From the NCBI GenBank assembly GCA_036405195.1, contig DASWYB010000044.1, positions 1 through 20,533 on the forward strand: a stretch of 20,533 nucleotides of DNA, given 5' to 3'. Position 1 is the first letter of the stretch. Every line of letters starts with the position of its first letter. This DNA is from DASWYB01 sp036405195. Its GTDB lineage: Bacteria > Patescibacteriota > UBA1384 > 2-12-FULL-50-11 > DASWYB01. Of the stretch, positions 1-5,638 are shown piece after piece. Both the position numbers and the translations under genes were made by a program. The notes beneath the pieces are model-generated. The model was given only the letters and a program-made list of their open reading frames with translations. It ran no database searches and was not told the DNA's origin.

Positions 1-128
1 GCAGCTTGTACCTCACCGATATATTCACTGCCAGGGAGGAGAATAGCCCCAACAACACGTTGTACGCCTACGGGGTGGATAGGGGACAGGCCGAGATCGT
101 GGGATTCCGCTGGTTTCTGACCGGTTAG
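1..128 (+). CDS. C-terminal fragment of an unknown protein (partial)
   Basis: An open frame enters from the left edge (first full codon at base 3) and ends at TAG 126-128, giving 41 residues that end in RWFLTG. The composition is protein-like and a strong intrinsic terminator follows 24 bases later, so this looks like the real end of an upstream gene. The fragment has no motif I recognise. A minus-strand ORF covering the same bases is Arg/Pro-rich and looks like a shadow. The family cannot be named from this tail. Confidence 0.5.
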   Translation, partial: SLYLTDIFTAREENSPNNTLYAYGVDRGQAEIVGFRWFLTG

Positions 129-152
129 CAACCGGCAACATCGTTAACGACT

Positions 153-194
153 GCGGCTTGCCTTTCGGGGCAGGCCGCGTTTCTTTTTCTTCTG
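153..194 (+). terminator. Rho-independent terminator
   Basis: Arms GCGGCTTGCC (153-162) and GGCAGGCCGC (169-178) form a 10-bp stem with one wobble that is a U-G pair on the plus strand, around a UUCG-containing loop. A T-rich tract runs from 180 to 190. It ends the upstream gene and separates it from hisS. Confidence 0.9.
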
Positions 195-206
195 GCAAAA
201 ATAACC

Positions 207-212
207 TATAAT
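207..212 (+). promoter_or_regulatory. hisS -10 element, leaderless arrangement
   Basis: A perfect TATAAT lies 6 nt before the hisS ATG at 219, so transcription should begin at or within a base or two of the start codon. No Shine-Dalgarno fits in this space and no convincing -35 is visible. Confidence 0.7.
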
Positions 213-218
213 ACGGAT

Positions 219-1469
219 ATGCCGATTCAAGCATTACGTGGATTCCGAGATTTTTATCCGGAAGACCAAGCCACCATTACCTATCTTCGCGAAAAAATCG
301 CAGCCTCCTGCGCCAAATTTGGGTACGAAGAATTCGAAGGCCCCATGCTTGAATCAATCGATCTCTACGCAGCCAAGTCGAGCGAAGAAATTGTAAATGA
401 GCAAGCCTTTACCTTAGAAGATCGAGGAGGTGACCGCATTACACTTCGCCCTGAGCTAACCCCAACCTTGGCACGCATGGTCGCAGCCAAGCAGCAACAA
501 CTCACCTTCCCGCTCCGCTGGTGGTGCTTTGGCCGTTTTTGGCGCTATGAACGACCTCAGAAGGGGCGTGGACGCGAATTTTATCAGTGGAACTTAGATC
601 TACTCGGACAAAATACTGCTGACGCAGACGCCGAGATTATCGAAATATCAATCGACTTCTTGCAGTCGGTAGGAGTAACCAGCGATGACGTTGTCTTTGA
701 GATCAACGACCGCTCATTTGCCGAACAACTTTTACGCGAAAATAATATCGACACCGAGAAGACTTCCGCTGTTTTTCAGCTTGTCGACCGATTAGCCAAA
801 CTGAACAGCGAAGAAAAGTTAGCCTTTGGCCTAGCTCGTGGACTGTCCGAGTCAGACGTCACCAAGATTACGGAACTTTTTTCAGCGGAGAGTACAGCTT
901 GGGAGCAATCCGAACGGATCCAAGCTCTTCTCACTTTGTTTGAAAATAAAGGTTTATCCTCGTGGGTACGACCGAATTTATCGATTGTCCGAGGATTTAC
1001 GTACTACACCGGACTTGTCTTTGAAGTCACTGTCAAAACAGGCCAGAGCCGCGCCCTCCTCGGCGGAGGCAGATACAGTAATTTAGTGTCCGATATGGGC
1101 GGCCAACCAGTTGAAGGCGTAGGCATGGGAATGGGGGATATGTCTATTGCCATTTTCCTCGAAGAAAAAGGATTGCTGCCTGAGTACACAACTTCTACCA
1201 AAGCCTGCGTGATCGGACTTGGCCCGGACACCGCGGCATTTTGCCAAGAAGTTGCCACCACCTTGCGCAACGCTACTATCCCAACGATTTTATACGGAAC
1301 ACCAGAGAACTTTGGCAAAGGCCTCAAGTTTGCAGGAAATAAAAAAATTCCCTACGCCCTCTTAATTGGGCCCGACGAGCTTTTGAATAAAACCGTCACT
1401 CTTAAGAACCTTGAGACAGGGGAACAAGAAACAAGCTCCCTCGAGACGATTCTCGAAAAACTCACCTAA
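219..1469 (+). CDS. hisS: Histidine--tRNA ligase
   Basis: This 416-residue class II aminoacyl-tRNA synthetase charges tRNA-His with histidine in the cytoplasm. Motif 1 lies near residues 5-45. Motif 2 is RYERPQKGRGREFYQ at about 109-123. The histidine-specific motif RGFTYYTG is at 258-265. Motif 3 spans GGGRYSNLV at 282-290 to GVGMGMGDMSI at 300-310. The anticodon-binding domain occupies about 330-416. Length is normal for bacterial HisS. The ATG is fixed by the conserved N-terminal QALRGFRDFYPED and by the TATAAT 6 nt upstream, which implies a leaderless mRNA. The gene stands alone between a terminator and the next promoter at 1499. Confidence 0.97.
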   Translation: MPIQALRGFRDFYPEDQATITYLREKIAASCAKFGYEEFEGPMLESIDLYAAKSSEEIVNEQAFTLEDRGGDRITLRPELTPTLARMVAAKQQQLTFPLRWWCFGRFWRYERPQKGRGREFYQWNLDLLGQNTADADAEIIEISIDFLQSVGVTSDDVVFEINDRSFAEQLLRENNIDTEKTSAVFQLVDRLAKLNSEEKLAFGLARGLSESDVTKITELFSAESTAWEQSERIQALLTLFENKGLSSWVRPNLSIVRGFTYYTGLVFEVTVKTGQSRALLGGGRYSNLVSDMGGQPVEGVGMGMGDMSIAIFLEEKGLLPEYTTSTKACVIGLGPDTAAFCQEVATTLRNATIPTILYGTPENFGKGLKFAGNKKIPYALLIGPDELLNKTVTLKNLETGEQETSSLETILEKLT

Positions 1470-1498
1470 TATTTACCTCCAACCAGCAAGGCAGGGGA

Positions 1499-1527
1499 TT
1501 GACAAAACGCCCCGCCTATGATATATA
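1499..1527 (+). promoter_or_regulatory. Sigma-70-type promoter of the zinc-knuckle gene
   Basis: Perfect TTGACA (1499-1504), a 17-nt spacer, then TATATA (1522-1527). It lies 30 bases past the hisS stop. An overlapping TATGAT at 1517 is too close to the -35 to be the main -10. Confidence 0.75.
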
Positions 1528-1562
1528 TTTTACATGTCGATTTTTTAAGGGAGGACGACATC

Positions 1563-1817
1563 ATGGCTGCAGCAGTTGCAGAGCCGACTCGAGTAGATGC
1601 CCCGCCTACGGCGGGCGAGCTCCGGATGTTCGAATTGGAAGCCCGGCGAGAAGCCTTGGAGAGAGAACTCGAAGATATCAATCGAGAACTCATCGAGCTT
1701 CGACAGGCGGCCGATCTCTGCGAAACGTGTGGCGGAACTAAGAAAGTACGGGTTCGAGGAGGACTCTACGGAGAACTCACCGAGCGACCATGCGCCTGCG
1801 CAGAAACGAAGAAGTAG
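1563..1817 (+). CDS. Small coiled-coil protein with a C-terminal Cys4 zinc knuckle
   Basis: This 84-residue protein is of unknown function. The ATG at 1563 was chosen because AAGGGAGG lies just upstream; an in-frame ATG at 1518 falls inside the promoter. Residues 18-50 are rich in Glu, Leu and Arg with heptad-like spacing, consistent with a coiled coil. The C-terminus has CETCGG (Cys53, Cys56) and PCAC (Cys77, Cys79) around a basic turn, which looks like a DnaJ- or DksA-like zinc site. It is monocistronic, with its own consensus promoter and a very strong terminator, which suggests a highly expressed accessory factor. A small nucleic-acid-binding or RNA-polymerase-binding role is possible, but this is inference from architecture only. 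Confidence 0.75.
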   Translation: MAAAVAEPTRVDAPPTAGELRMFELEARREALERELEDINRELIELRQAADLCETCGGTKKVRVRGGLYGELTERPCACAETKK

Positions 1818-1856
1818 CGACTTCGGTCGCATTCCCATCATGGGACACACGAGAAC

Positions 1857-1890
1857 GCCCCGGCCATTCGGCCGGGGCATTCATTTTGTT
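1857..1890 (+). terminator. Strong, probably bidirectional terminator
   Basis: Perfect 9-bp arms GCCCCGGCC (1857-1865) and GGCCGGGGC (1870-1878) with loop ATTC, followed on the plus strand by ATTCATTTTGTT. On the minus strand the tail is weaker (GTTCTCGTG), but the hairpin could still end the RNA proposed at 1891-1988. A small UUCG hairpin (1817-1830) overlaps the upstream stop codon. Confidence 0.85.
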
Positions 1891-1988
1891 CGAATTTTGA
1901 TTGAGACGGTGGCGCCTCCCAGGCGGCAAAGAAGGGGGGACTCTGCAACACCTGTTGAATGGAAGCACCACCCTCCCAACCAATTACA
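1891..1988 (-). ncRNA. Candidate rod-shaped small RNA with a C-rich loop
   Basis: On the minus strand bases 1983 to 1897 fold into one long rod. There are 10 bp (1974-1983 with 1897-1906), a G-G mismatch, 12 bp (1961-1972 with 1908-1919), a 6-nt bulge, 6 bp (1949-1954 with 1920-1925), a 2-nt bulge, 6 bp (1941-1946 with 1926-1931), and a nine-base apical loop UCCCCCCUU (1932-1940). All six wobble pairs are G-U in the minus RNA and would be A-C mismatches in the plus RNA, which points to minus-strand transcription. A TTGACA promoter lies just upstream. The loop is complementary to an AAGGGGGG-type ribosome binding site. No SRP, 6S or tRNA signature was found. No protein frame here is convincing. 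Confidence 0.6.
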
Positions 1989-1993
1989 CCGAT

Positions 1994-2021
1994 AGTGTAG
2001 CATACGACCGAACGATGTCAA
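1994..2021 (-). promoter_or_regulatory. Minus-strand promoter for the candidate rod RNA
   Basis: On the minus strand: TTGACA (2021-2016), a 16-nt spacer, then TACACT (1999-1994). The predicted start is near 1988, directly before the first pair of the rod. Bases 2022-2104 hold nothing else I can support. Confidence 0.65.
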
Positions 2022-2104
2022 TATTATTATATGCCTTTACCCTTAGCGTTAACACATCCTCTAATGACGCGTTTGACTCCGTCCCATTTTTCTATTATCA
2101 GCCC

Positions 2105-2135
2105 TTGACACCGAACGTAATACGCATGCTATGGT
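2105..2135 (+). promoter_or_regulatory. Probable lexA promoter
   Basis: A perfect TTGACA (2105-2110) is followed by TATGGT at 2130-2135 (19-nt spacer, slightly long). I could not find a GAAC-N4-GTTC or CTGT-N8-ACAG type SOS box over it, so autoregulation is not shown by sequence. Confidence 0.4.
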
Positions 2136-2177
2136 TAGTTACAGCCGAACAAAGAGCGAGCAGACAAAAGGAGGACC

Positions 2178-2789
2178 ATGCTACCACTTACGCCGCGACA
2201 ACGCGAAATCCTCGACTACATTACTGGGTTCGTCGACAGCAACGACTACAGCCCCTCGTACCGTGAGATAGCCGAACATTTTAATCTCTCCAGCACAGCA
2301 ACCATTGCCGAACATATCGAAACGCTCAAGACAAAAGGATATCTACGTGACGACCTGTCTGGCGTCCGTTCGCTCCAAATCCAAGCGCCCGAGCCACGTC
2401 AAGAAGACTTGCTCCACGAAATGGCAATCCCGCTTTTAGGTTCCATTGCTGCCGGATTACCCATCGAAGCGATTCGCACCAACGAAACAATCGATATTCC
2501 TCGCGACATGGCAGGCAAGAAAGTCTTCGCCCTTAAAGTTCGTGGAGACTCTATGATCGAAGATGGAATCATGGAAGGGGACTATGTCATTATCGAGGCT
2601 TGCGATAACCCTCGAAATGGTGATATCGTAGTTGCGTTGCTCGATCGAGACAACGTAACCCTAAAACGGTTCTACCGTGAGAAAGATCACGTCCGTCTCC
2701 AGCCAGCCAACAAAAAATATAAGCCGATTCGCGTGAAAAAGGTTGTTATCCAAGGTCGAGTGAAAGGCGTGATTCGCAAATTTGATTAG
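2178..2789 (+). CDS. lexA: LexA-type SOS repressor and autoprotease
   Basis: This 203-residue repressor of DNA-damage genes cleaves itself when stimulated by RecA filaments. The N-terminal winged helix (about 1-66) contains LTPRQREILDYI and the recognition region STATIAEHIETLKTKGYL. The scissile bond is Ala92-Gly93 in GSIAAGLP. The S24 peptidase domain carries the catalytic Ser125 in RGDSM and Lys163 in TLKRF. Length and residue spacing match canonical LexA. The start follows AAAAGGAGG, with a short 3-nt spacer. The gene is monocistronic, with a terminator after it. Targets in this window, such as xseA or rarA, are plausible but no operator was recognised. Confidence 0.95.
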   Translation: MLPLTPRQREILDYITGFVDSNDYSPSYREIAEHFNLSSTATIAEHIETLKTKGYLRDDLSGVRSLQIQAPEPRQEDLLHEMAIPLLGSIAAGLPIEAIRTNETIDIPRDMAGKKVFALKVRGDSMIEDGIMEGDYVIIEACDNPRNGDIVVALLDRDNVTLKRFYREKDHVRLQPANKKYKPIRVKKVVIQGRVKGVIRKFD

Positions 2790-2832
2790 CCTTCGCGACT
2801 CCTGCACTTTCTCGGTTCATATCTTTTGCTAA

Positions 2833-2868
2833 TTTAGCCCCTTCCGAGGGGCTAAATGTTGTGATTTC
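2833..2868 (+). terminator. Terminator after lexA
   Basis: Perfect arms TTTAGCCCC (2833-2841) and GGGGCTAAA (2848-2856) with a 6-base loop TTCCGA. The tail TGTTGTGATTT is moderately T-rich. It may work in both directions. Confidence 0.75.
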
Positions 2869-2885
2869 GACATTTGCTCCCCCTC

Positions 2886-2914
2886 TTGAAAAGTGGTATA
2901 TAAGATTGTATAAT
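2886..2914 (+). promoter_or_regulatory. Promoter of the AbrB-type gene
   Basis: TTGAAA (2886-2891), a 17-nt spacer and a perfect TATAAT (2909-2914) form a near-consensus sigma-70 promoter. Transcription should start near 2921. Confidence 0.8.
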
Positions 2915-2941
2915 AACTTAGTAAAACAGTAGTGGAGGCCT

Positions 2942-3178
2942 ATGCGTAAAGAGTACAAACGTACCCTCATCAAATTCAGTAACTATAGCCTGTGCGTAAC
3001 ATTACCTAAGGCTATGCTCAAAAAGCTTGAGCTCGATAAAGGAAGCGAAGTTCTGATCACCTTAAAACGCGGTAAACTTATCATTGAGCCAGCCACGGCT
3101 AATGGCGAAGCTGCATCAACCGACCAGGATAATGATAACTGGGAACAGATGCAAGAAATCAACGAAGACGAAGAATAA
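2942..3178 (+). CDS. AbrB/SpoVT-MazE-type DNA-binding protein
   Basis: This 78-residue protein has a swapped-hairpin AbrB fold at about 8-52. The hallmark pattern is FSNYSLCVTLPKAMLKKL followed by a Gly-Ser turn and a strand ending LIIEP. It should dimerise and bind DNA. The C-terminal 25 residues are very acidic (EQMQEINEDEE), like many antitoxin tails, but this is only suggestive. The ATG at 2942 follows GGAGG. Its near-consensus promoter predicts strong expression. A tail-anchored protein and a PIN-like NYN nuclease lie downstream, so a VapB-like role is conceivable. A general transition-state regulator is equally possible. Confidence 0.85.
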   Translation: MRKEYKRTLIKFSNYSLCVTLPKAMLKKLELDKGSEVLITLKRGKLIIEPATANGEAASTDQDNDNWEQMQEINEDEE

Positions 3179-3189
3179 ACGCCTTCACC

Positions 3190-3226
3190 CTTGCTCGTCA
3201 CTGAGAATATGTGCGTGACGAGCAAG
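3190..3226 (+). terminator. 12-bp perfect hairpin without a U-tract
   Basis: Arms CTTGCTCGTCAC (3190-3201) and GTGACGAGCAAG (3215-3226) pair perfectly over a 13-base loop, 11 bases past the AbrB stop. No T-run follows, so it is not a standard intrinsic terminator. The right arm overlaps the place where a -35 for the next promoter would lie (about 3216-3221), so it could also be an operator. Confidence 0.55.
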
Positions 3227-3238
3227 CCCATTGTGGGA

Positions 3239-3244
3239 TATAAT
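3239..3244 (+). promoter_or_regulatory. -10 element upstream of the 68-residue membrane protein
   Basis: A perfect TATAAT lies 38 bases before the ATG at 3283. The -35 position holds TGACGA, which is weak and lies inside the preceding hairpin arm. Confidence 0.5.
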
Positions 3245-3267
3245 GCTAGTAGAATGCCACATTTTTT

Positions 3268-3279
3268 CGTAAGCTTACG
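3268..3279. repeat. 12-bp perfect palindrome before a start codon
   Basis: CGTAAGCTTACG is a perfect palindrome 3 bases before the ATG at 3283, in the place a ribosome binding site would occupy. It could be a binding site for a dimeric regulator such as the neighbouring AbrB-type protein. That link is inference. Confidence 0.4.
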
Positions 3280-3282
3280 ACA

Positions 3283-3489
3283 ATGAAGAAACATATCGAT
3301 ATCGTTCGAAAAACAAAGCGGCAGACTATGGATGAAGCGGTTTTAAAGCCAACCACCGCCACTGAGACACCCGAGCCAGCTCTCAAACCAGGAGAAGTCA
3401 AAACTTCTCCCGTGATTGTTGGATTACTCGTGATTGTCATTGGCATTATGGTTGGTTTTGTGTTTTATTTATTTACCATTCAGCCCTAA
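3283..3489 (+). CDS. Small tail-anchored membrane protein, unknown
   Basis: The 68-residue product has a basic N-terminus (MKKHIDIVRKTKRQ), a Pro/Thr/Glu-rich linker at about 20-42, and one hydrophobic helix at about 43-65 near the C-terminus. This arrangement puts the N-terminal part in the cytoplasm. There is no Shine-Dalgarno; a palindrome occupies that position. It sits between the AbrB-type gene and the NYN nuclease on the same strand. I do not recognise the family. Confidence that it is coding comes from the clear membrane helix, the ATG placement and the promoter upstream. Confidence 0.6.
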   Translation: MKKHIDIVRKTKRQTMDEAVLKPTTATETPEPALKPGEVKTSPVIVGLLVIVIGIMVGFVFYLFTIQP

Positions 3490-3531
3490 ACGGGCAAATA
3501 AAAAAACTTCTTGCCAGCAGGCATCCCGAGA

Positions 3532-3555
3532 GGGACTTCCTTGGTTCGAAGTCCC
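3532..3555 (+). promoter_or_regulatory. RNA hairpin in the leader of the NYN gene
   Basis: Arms GGGACTTC (3532-3539) and GAAGTCCC (3548-3555) form an 8-bp perfect stem 37 bases before the NYN start. No T-run follows. Bases 3490-3591 show no clear promoter, so the NYN gene may be transcribed from upstream and this hairpin may be a processing or attenuation element. Confidence 0.4.
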
Positions 3556-3591
3556 CAGGTTGCGTAGCAATTTGGGTGAAAGGAGATTTTC

Positions 3592-4152
3592 ATGGAATAC
3601 CAACATCAGCGCGTGGCGGTTTTCGTCGATGTGCAAAATTTATATCATTCAGCCAAGAATCTATACAGTGCTAACGTTAACTTTAGCCAAATTTTGCAAG
3701 ACGCGGTTGGAAACCGCCAGTTAGTTCGGGCAATTGCTTACGTGGTCCGCGCCGAAGGACCAAAAGAACAAGCCTTTTTTGACGCACTAGAGAAAGCCGG
3801 ATTCGAACTGAAAGTCAAAGACATTCAGACCTTTGCTGGTGGCGCTAAGAAAGCCGACTGGGACGTGGGTATGGCAATCGACGCGTTAACCATCGCCAAG
3901 CATGTCGATGTGGTTATTTTAATGACCGGTGACGGCGACTTCACCCCGCTCATTTCGTACCTCCAAAACAGCGAAGGTAATTTAGTTGAAGTGGCCGCCT
4001 TTGGTCGCAGCTCTTCATCTCGCTTAGTTGAATGGGCTGATAAGTTCCTTGATTTCGAGAATAACCCAGAACGTTACCTCTTAGGCTACCGATCTCCGGA
4101 AAAAGCCGAGAAACCAACCTCAGCCGAAACGACTGAAGAAGCAATCGGGTAA
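3592..4152 (+). CDS. NYN-domain (LabA/DUF88-like) putative ribonuclease
   Basis: This 186-residue protein has a PIN-like NYN fold over about 6-155. Conserved acidic and polar residues are visible: Asp13 and Asn16 in FVDVQN, Asp89 and Asp91 in KKADWDVGMAIDA, and Asp114 and Asp116 in MTGDGDFTPL. These normally hold a metal ion for RNA cleavage. The last 30 residues are a charged, probably disordered tail. The ATG follows AAAGGAGA. It is followed after 7 bases by the DUF192 gene, so the three genes 3592-5233 probably form one operon. The substrate is unknown. Its position after an AbrB-type gene recalls PIN/AbrB toxin pairs, but LabA-type proteins are often housekeeping RNases. Confidence 0.9.
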   Translation: MEYQHQRVAVFVDVQNLYHSAKNLYSANVNFSQILQDAVGNRQLVRAIAYVVRAEGPKEQAFFDALEKAGFELKVKDIQTFAGGAKKADWDVGMAIDALTIAKHVDVVILMTGDGDFTPLISYLQNSEGNLVEVAAFGRSSSSRLVEWADKFLDFENNPERYLLGYRSPEKAEKPTSAETTEEAIG

Positions 4153-4159
4153 GGCCGCC

Positions 4160-4633
4160 ATGCAGCGGGGCTGGCTTATCCTAGGCGTTCTGCTCCTTTT
4201 GGGGGCCGGCTATTTTATTTTCTCTCCCAAAAAGGACTATTGCGAAGTGACCACACTTACCACGCCCAACGGGACAAATATTGGGGTCGAAATTGCCAAT
4301 AATGGGCTCGAACGGACCCGTGGCCTCAGTAACCGTGACTCACTTCCAATTAACCGAGGAATGCTCTTTTTATTTCCGACTTCTGACATTTACAGCTTCT
4401 GGATGAAAGATACCAAGATTCCTCTCGACCTCCTCTGGATTCAGGACACGACGATTGTCGATATCACCACTCTTCCGGCCGAAATCCCTGGGGAAACCAT
4501 CCCACAGTATCAGCCAAAAGCGGAAGCCAACCGAGTGTTAGAGCTCAATAGCGGAGAAGCAGCCAAGCACGGGCTCAAAATCGGATCTCACATTATAATC
4601 GACAAAACCTGCTTGCCACCAGCAAGCATCTAA
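4160..4633 (+). CDS. DUF192 protein with an N-terminal membrane anchor
   Basis: This 157-residue protein starts with a hydrophobic segment at about 4-21, a signal anchor with no lipobox Cys visible there. A DUF192 domain follows at about 38-150. Recognisable family marks are RTRGLSNRD, the glycine-methionine-leucine run in GMLFLFP, and YSFWMKDTKIPLDLLWI. The domain should face outward. The biochemical role of DUF192 is not settled. It lies 7 bases after the NYN gene and 3 bases before the HExxH membrane protein, so co-expression is likely. The start lacks a good Shine-Dalgarno, consistent with translational coupling. Confidence 0.85.
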   Translation: MQRGWLILGVLLLLGAGYFIFSPKKDYCEVTTLTTPNGTNIGVEIANNGLERTRGLSNRDSLPINRGMLFLFPTSDIYSFWMKDTKIPLDLLWIQDTTIVDITTLPAEIPGETIPQYQPKAEANRVLELNSGEAAKHGLKIGSHIIIDKTCLPPASI

Positions 4634-4636
4634 AAG

Positions 4637-5233
4637 ATGTCACTGGCGTACCTTTTTGGCCTTATTATCCTCATGGGGCTCTTAAGCAACTGGCTTAGCA
4701 AGGCCTTAGCAACCATGGCGCCCTATTCCATCTTCCGTTTAGCTCTTCTGCCGGGGATTATTTTGCACGAATCTGCCCATGTGGCGGGCTGTTGGCTTAC
4801 CGGCGCACGTGTCCATCGAGTACATTTTTGGACACAGAGCGGGGGAGAGGTGATCCACACGCAACCGAAGATTCCTGTGATAGGCCCTCCCATCATTTCG
4901 TTTGCACCATTTGTAGTTGGCATGTACGCCCTGTGGCATCTTGGAATCTACCTGACCGTGCCACCGTTAGAAATTTCGTGGCAACGAGGACTGGCCGTCT
5001 TTTTAATGATGAGCATTGGCGCCACCCTTATTCCAAGTAAACAAGATTTTAAAAATAGCTTCGGCAGCCTGGTAGTTATAGCCATCCTTGCCAGCGCTGC
5101 GTTATATTTCTTCCCTTCACTCTGGCACCCACTCAACACGTATGCCCAACCCCTTTTAAAGCCCTTTATTCTCGTTACCGCAATTATTGCAACCTTAACT
5201 TTCCTCGCGAATCTCACTATGTGGCGCCGCTAG
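4637..5233 (+). CDS. Polytopic membrane protein with an HExxH motif (M50-like)
   Basis: This 198-residue protein has about five membrane helices. HESAH (residues 44-48) sits at the end of a hydrophobic segment, as in intramembrane site-2-type metalloproteases. The second half has hydrophobic stretches near 75-100, 112-128, 138-158 and 170-192. The third zinc ligand of classical M50 enzymes (an NxxPxxxxDG-type motif) was not found, so it may be a divergent or atypical member, or a non-proteolytic homologue. It is the last gene of the NYN-DUF192 operon. The start has no strong Shine-Dalgarno and lies 3 bases after the upstream stop. No terminator is visible before the next promoter at 5238. Confidence 0.7.
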   Translation: MSLAYLFGLIILMGLLSNWLSKALATMAPYSIFRLALLPGIILHESAHVAGCWLTGARVHRVHFWTQSGGEVIHTQPKIPVIGPPIISFAPFVVGMYALWHLGIYLTVPPLEISWQRGLAVFLMMSIGATLIPSKQDFKNSFGSLVVIAILASAALYFFPSLWHPLNTYAQPLLKPFILVTAIIATLTFLANLTMWRR

Positions 5234-5237
5234 CCAG

Positions 5238-5267
5238 TTGACAAGCAGGCATAATAAGCAATATACT
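5238..5267 (+). promoter_or_regulatory. Strong sigma-70-type promoter
   Basis: Perfect TTGACA (5238-5243), an 18-nt spacer and TATACT (5262-5267). It starts 4 bases past the preceding stop codon. The predicted start is near 5274. Confidence 0.8.
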
Positions 5268-5359
5268 AAGGCGGTCAACTTCTGCACGCGTAGTGTGAAA
5301 GGATCCGTCCTAGCATGTACCTCTTCTTGACGCAGTTAACCTATGTAGAGGAGTACCTG

Positions 5360-5497
5360 ATGAACCAACGGCCGTCGAATGCCGCCTATACTAAGAGCCG
5401 AATCAGGTTGGGTAACTCGTCTCGACAAGTCCCGCCCATTGGCGGGTGGTACAAATCCAGGCGTCGAAGACGCCGCGTCTCCAGCTTCATCGCCTAG
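5360..5497 (+). CDS. Possible 45-residue Arg-rich peptide inside a structured transcript
   Basis: The ATG at 5360 follows GAGGAG with 8-nt spacing, and the frame ends at TAG 5495-5497. The peptide is basic, with six consecutive Arg residues, and matches no family I know. The transcript is heavily structured. GGCGTC/GACGCC (5460-5474) encodes the Arg run itself. CCCGCC/GGCGGG (5431-5446) and GACCC/GGGTC (5497-5510) are further hairpins, and ACCTGAT/ATCAGGT (5355-5361 with 5402-5408) encloses the start codon. The roughly 295-nt unit from 5274 to 5568 may therefore be a non-coding RNA with an incidental frame. I could not match it to RNase P RNA, tmRNA, SRP RNA or 6S RNA. Both readings remain open. 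Confidence 0.4.
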   Translation: MNQRPSNAAYTKSRIRLGNSSRQVPPIGGWYKSRRRRRRVSSFIA

Positions 5498-5519
5498 ACC
5501 CCTCCGGGTCTTCCCACCG

Positions 5520-5568
5520 CCCTGGCCACACCCCATTCACCCCGTGGCCGGGGCTTCTGTTTTTATTT
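5520..5568 (+). terminator. Intrinsic terminator of the 5274-5568 unit
   Basis: Arms CCCTGGCCAC (5520-5529) and GTGGCCGGGG (5544-5553) make a 10-bp stem with one U-G pair valid on the plus strand. The tail CTTCTGTTTTTATTT follows. Confidence 0.85.
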
Positions 5569-5622
5569 AAAGAAAAAACTGTTACCGCTTTTCCTTTTTA
5601 CACAAGACGGAACTCACTTTTA

Positions 5623-5631
5623 TGTTATAGT
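5623..5631 (+). promoter_or_regulatory. xseA extended -10, leaderless arrangement
   Basis: TGTTATAGT (extended -10 of TGn plus TATAGT) ends 7 nt before the xseA ATG. No Shine-Dalgarno is present. Confidence 0.65.
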
Positions 5632-5638
5632 AGTTTGC

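Noticed and set aside
2105..2177. SOS box in the lexA promoter
   Set aside because: A GAAC half-site is present near 2113, but no matching GTTC at the right spacing and no CTGT-N8-ACAG dyad.
1901..2266. Plus-strand ORF of 121 codons running into lexA
   Set aside because: It overlaps the true lexA frame, crosses a promoter and the rod RNA, and has random-looking composition.
3532..3560. tRNA T-arm-like GGTTCGAA in the NYN leader
   Set aside because: The surrounding stem pairs as a simple 8-bp hairpin. No D-arm, anticodon arm or acceptor stem can be built.
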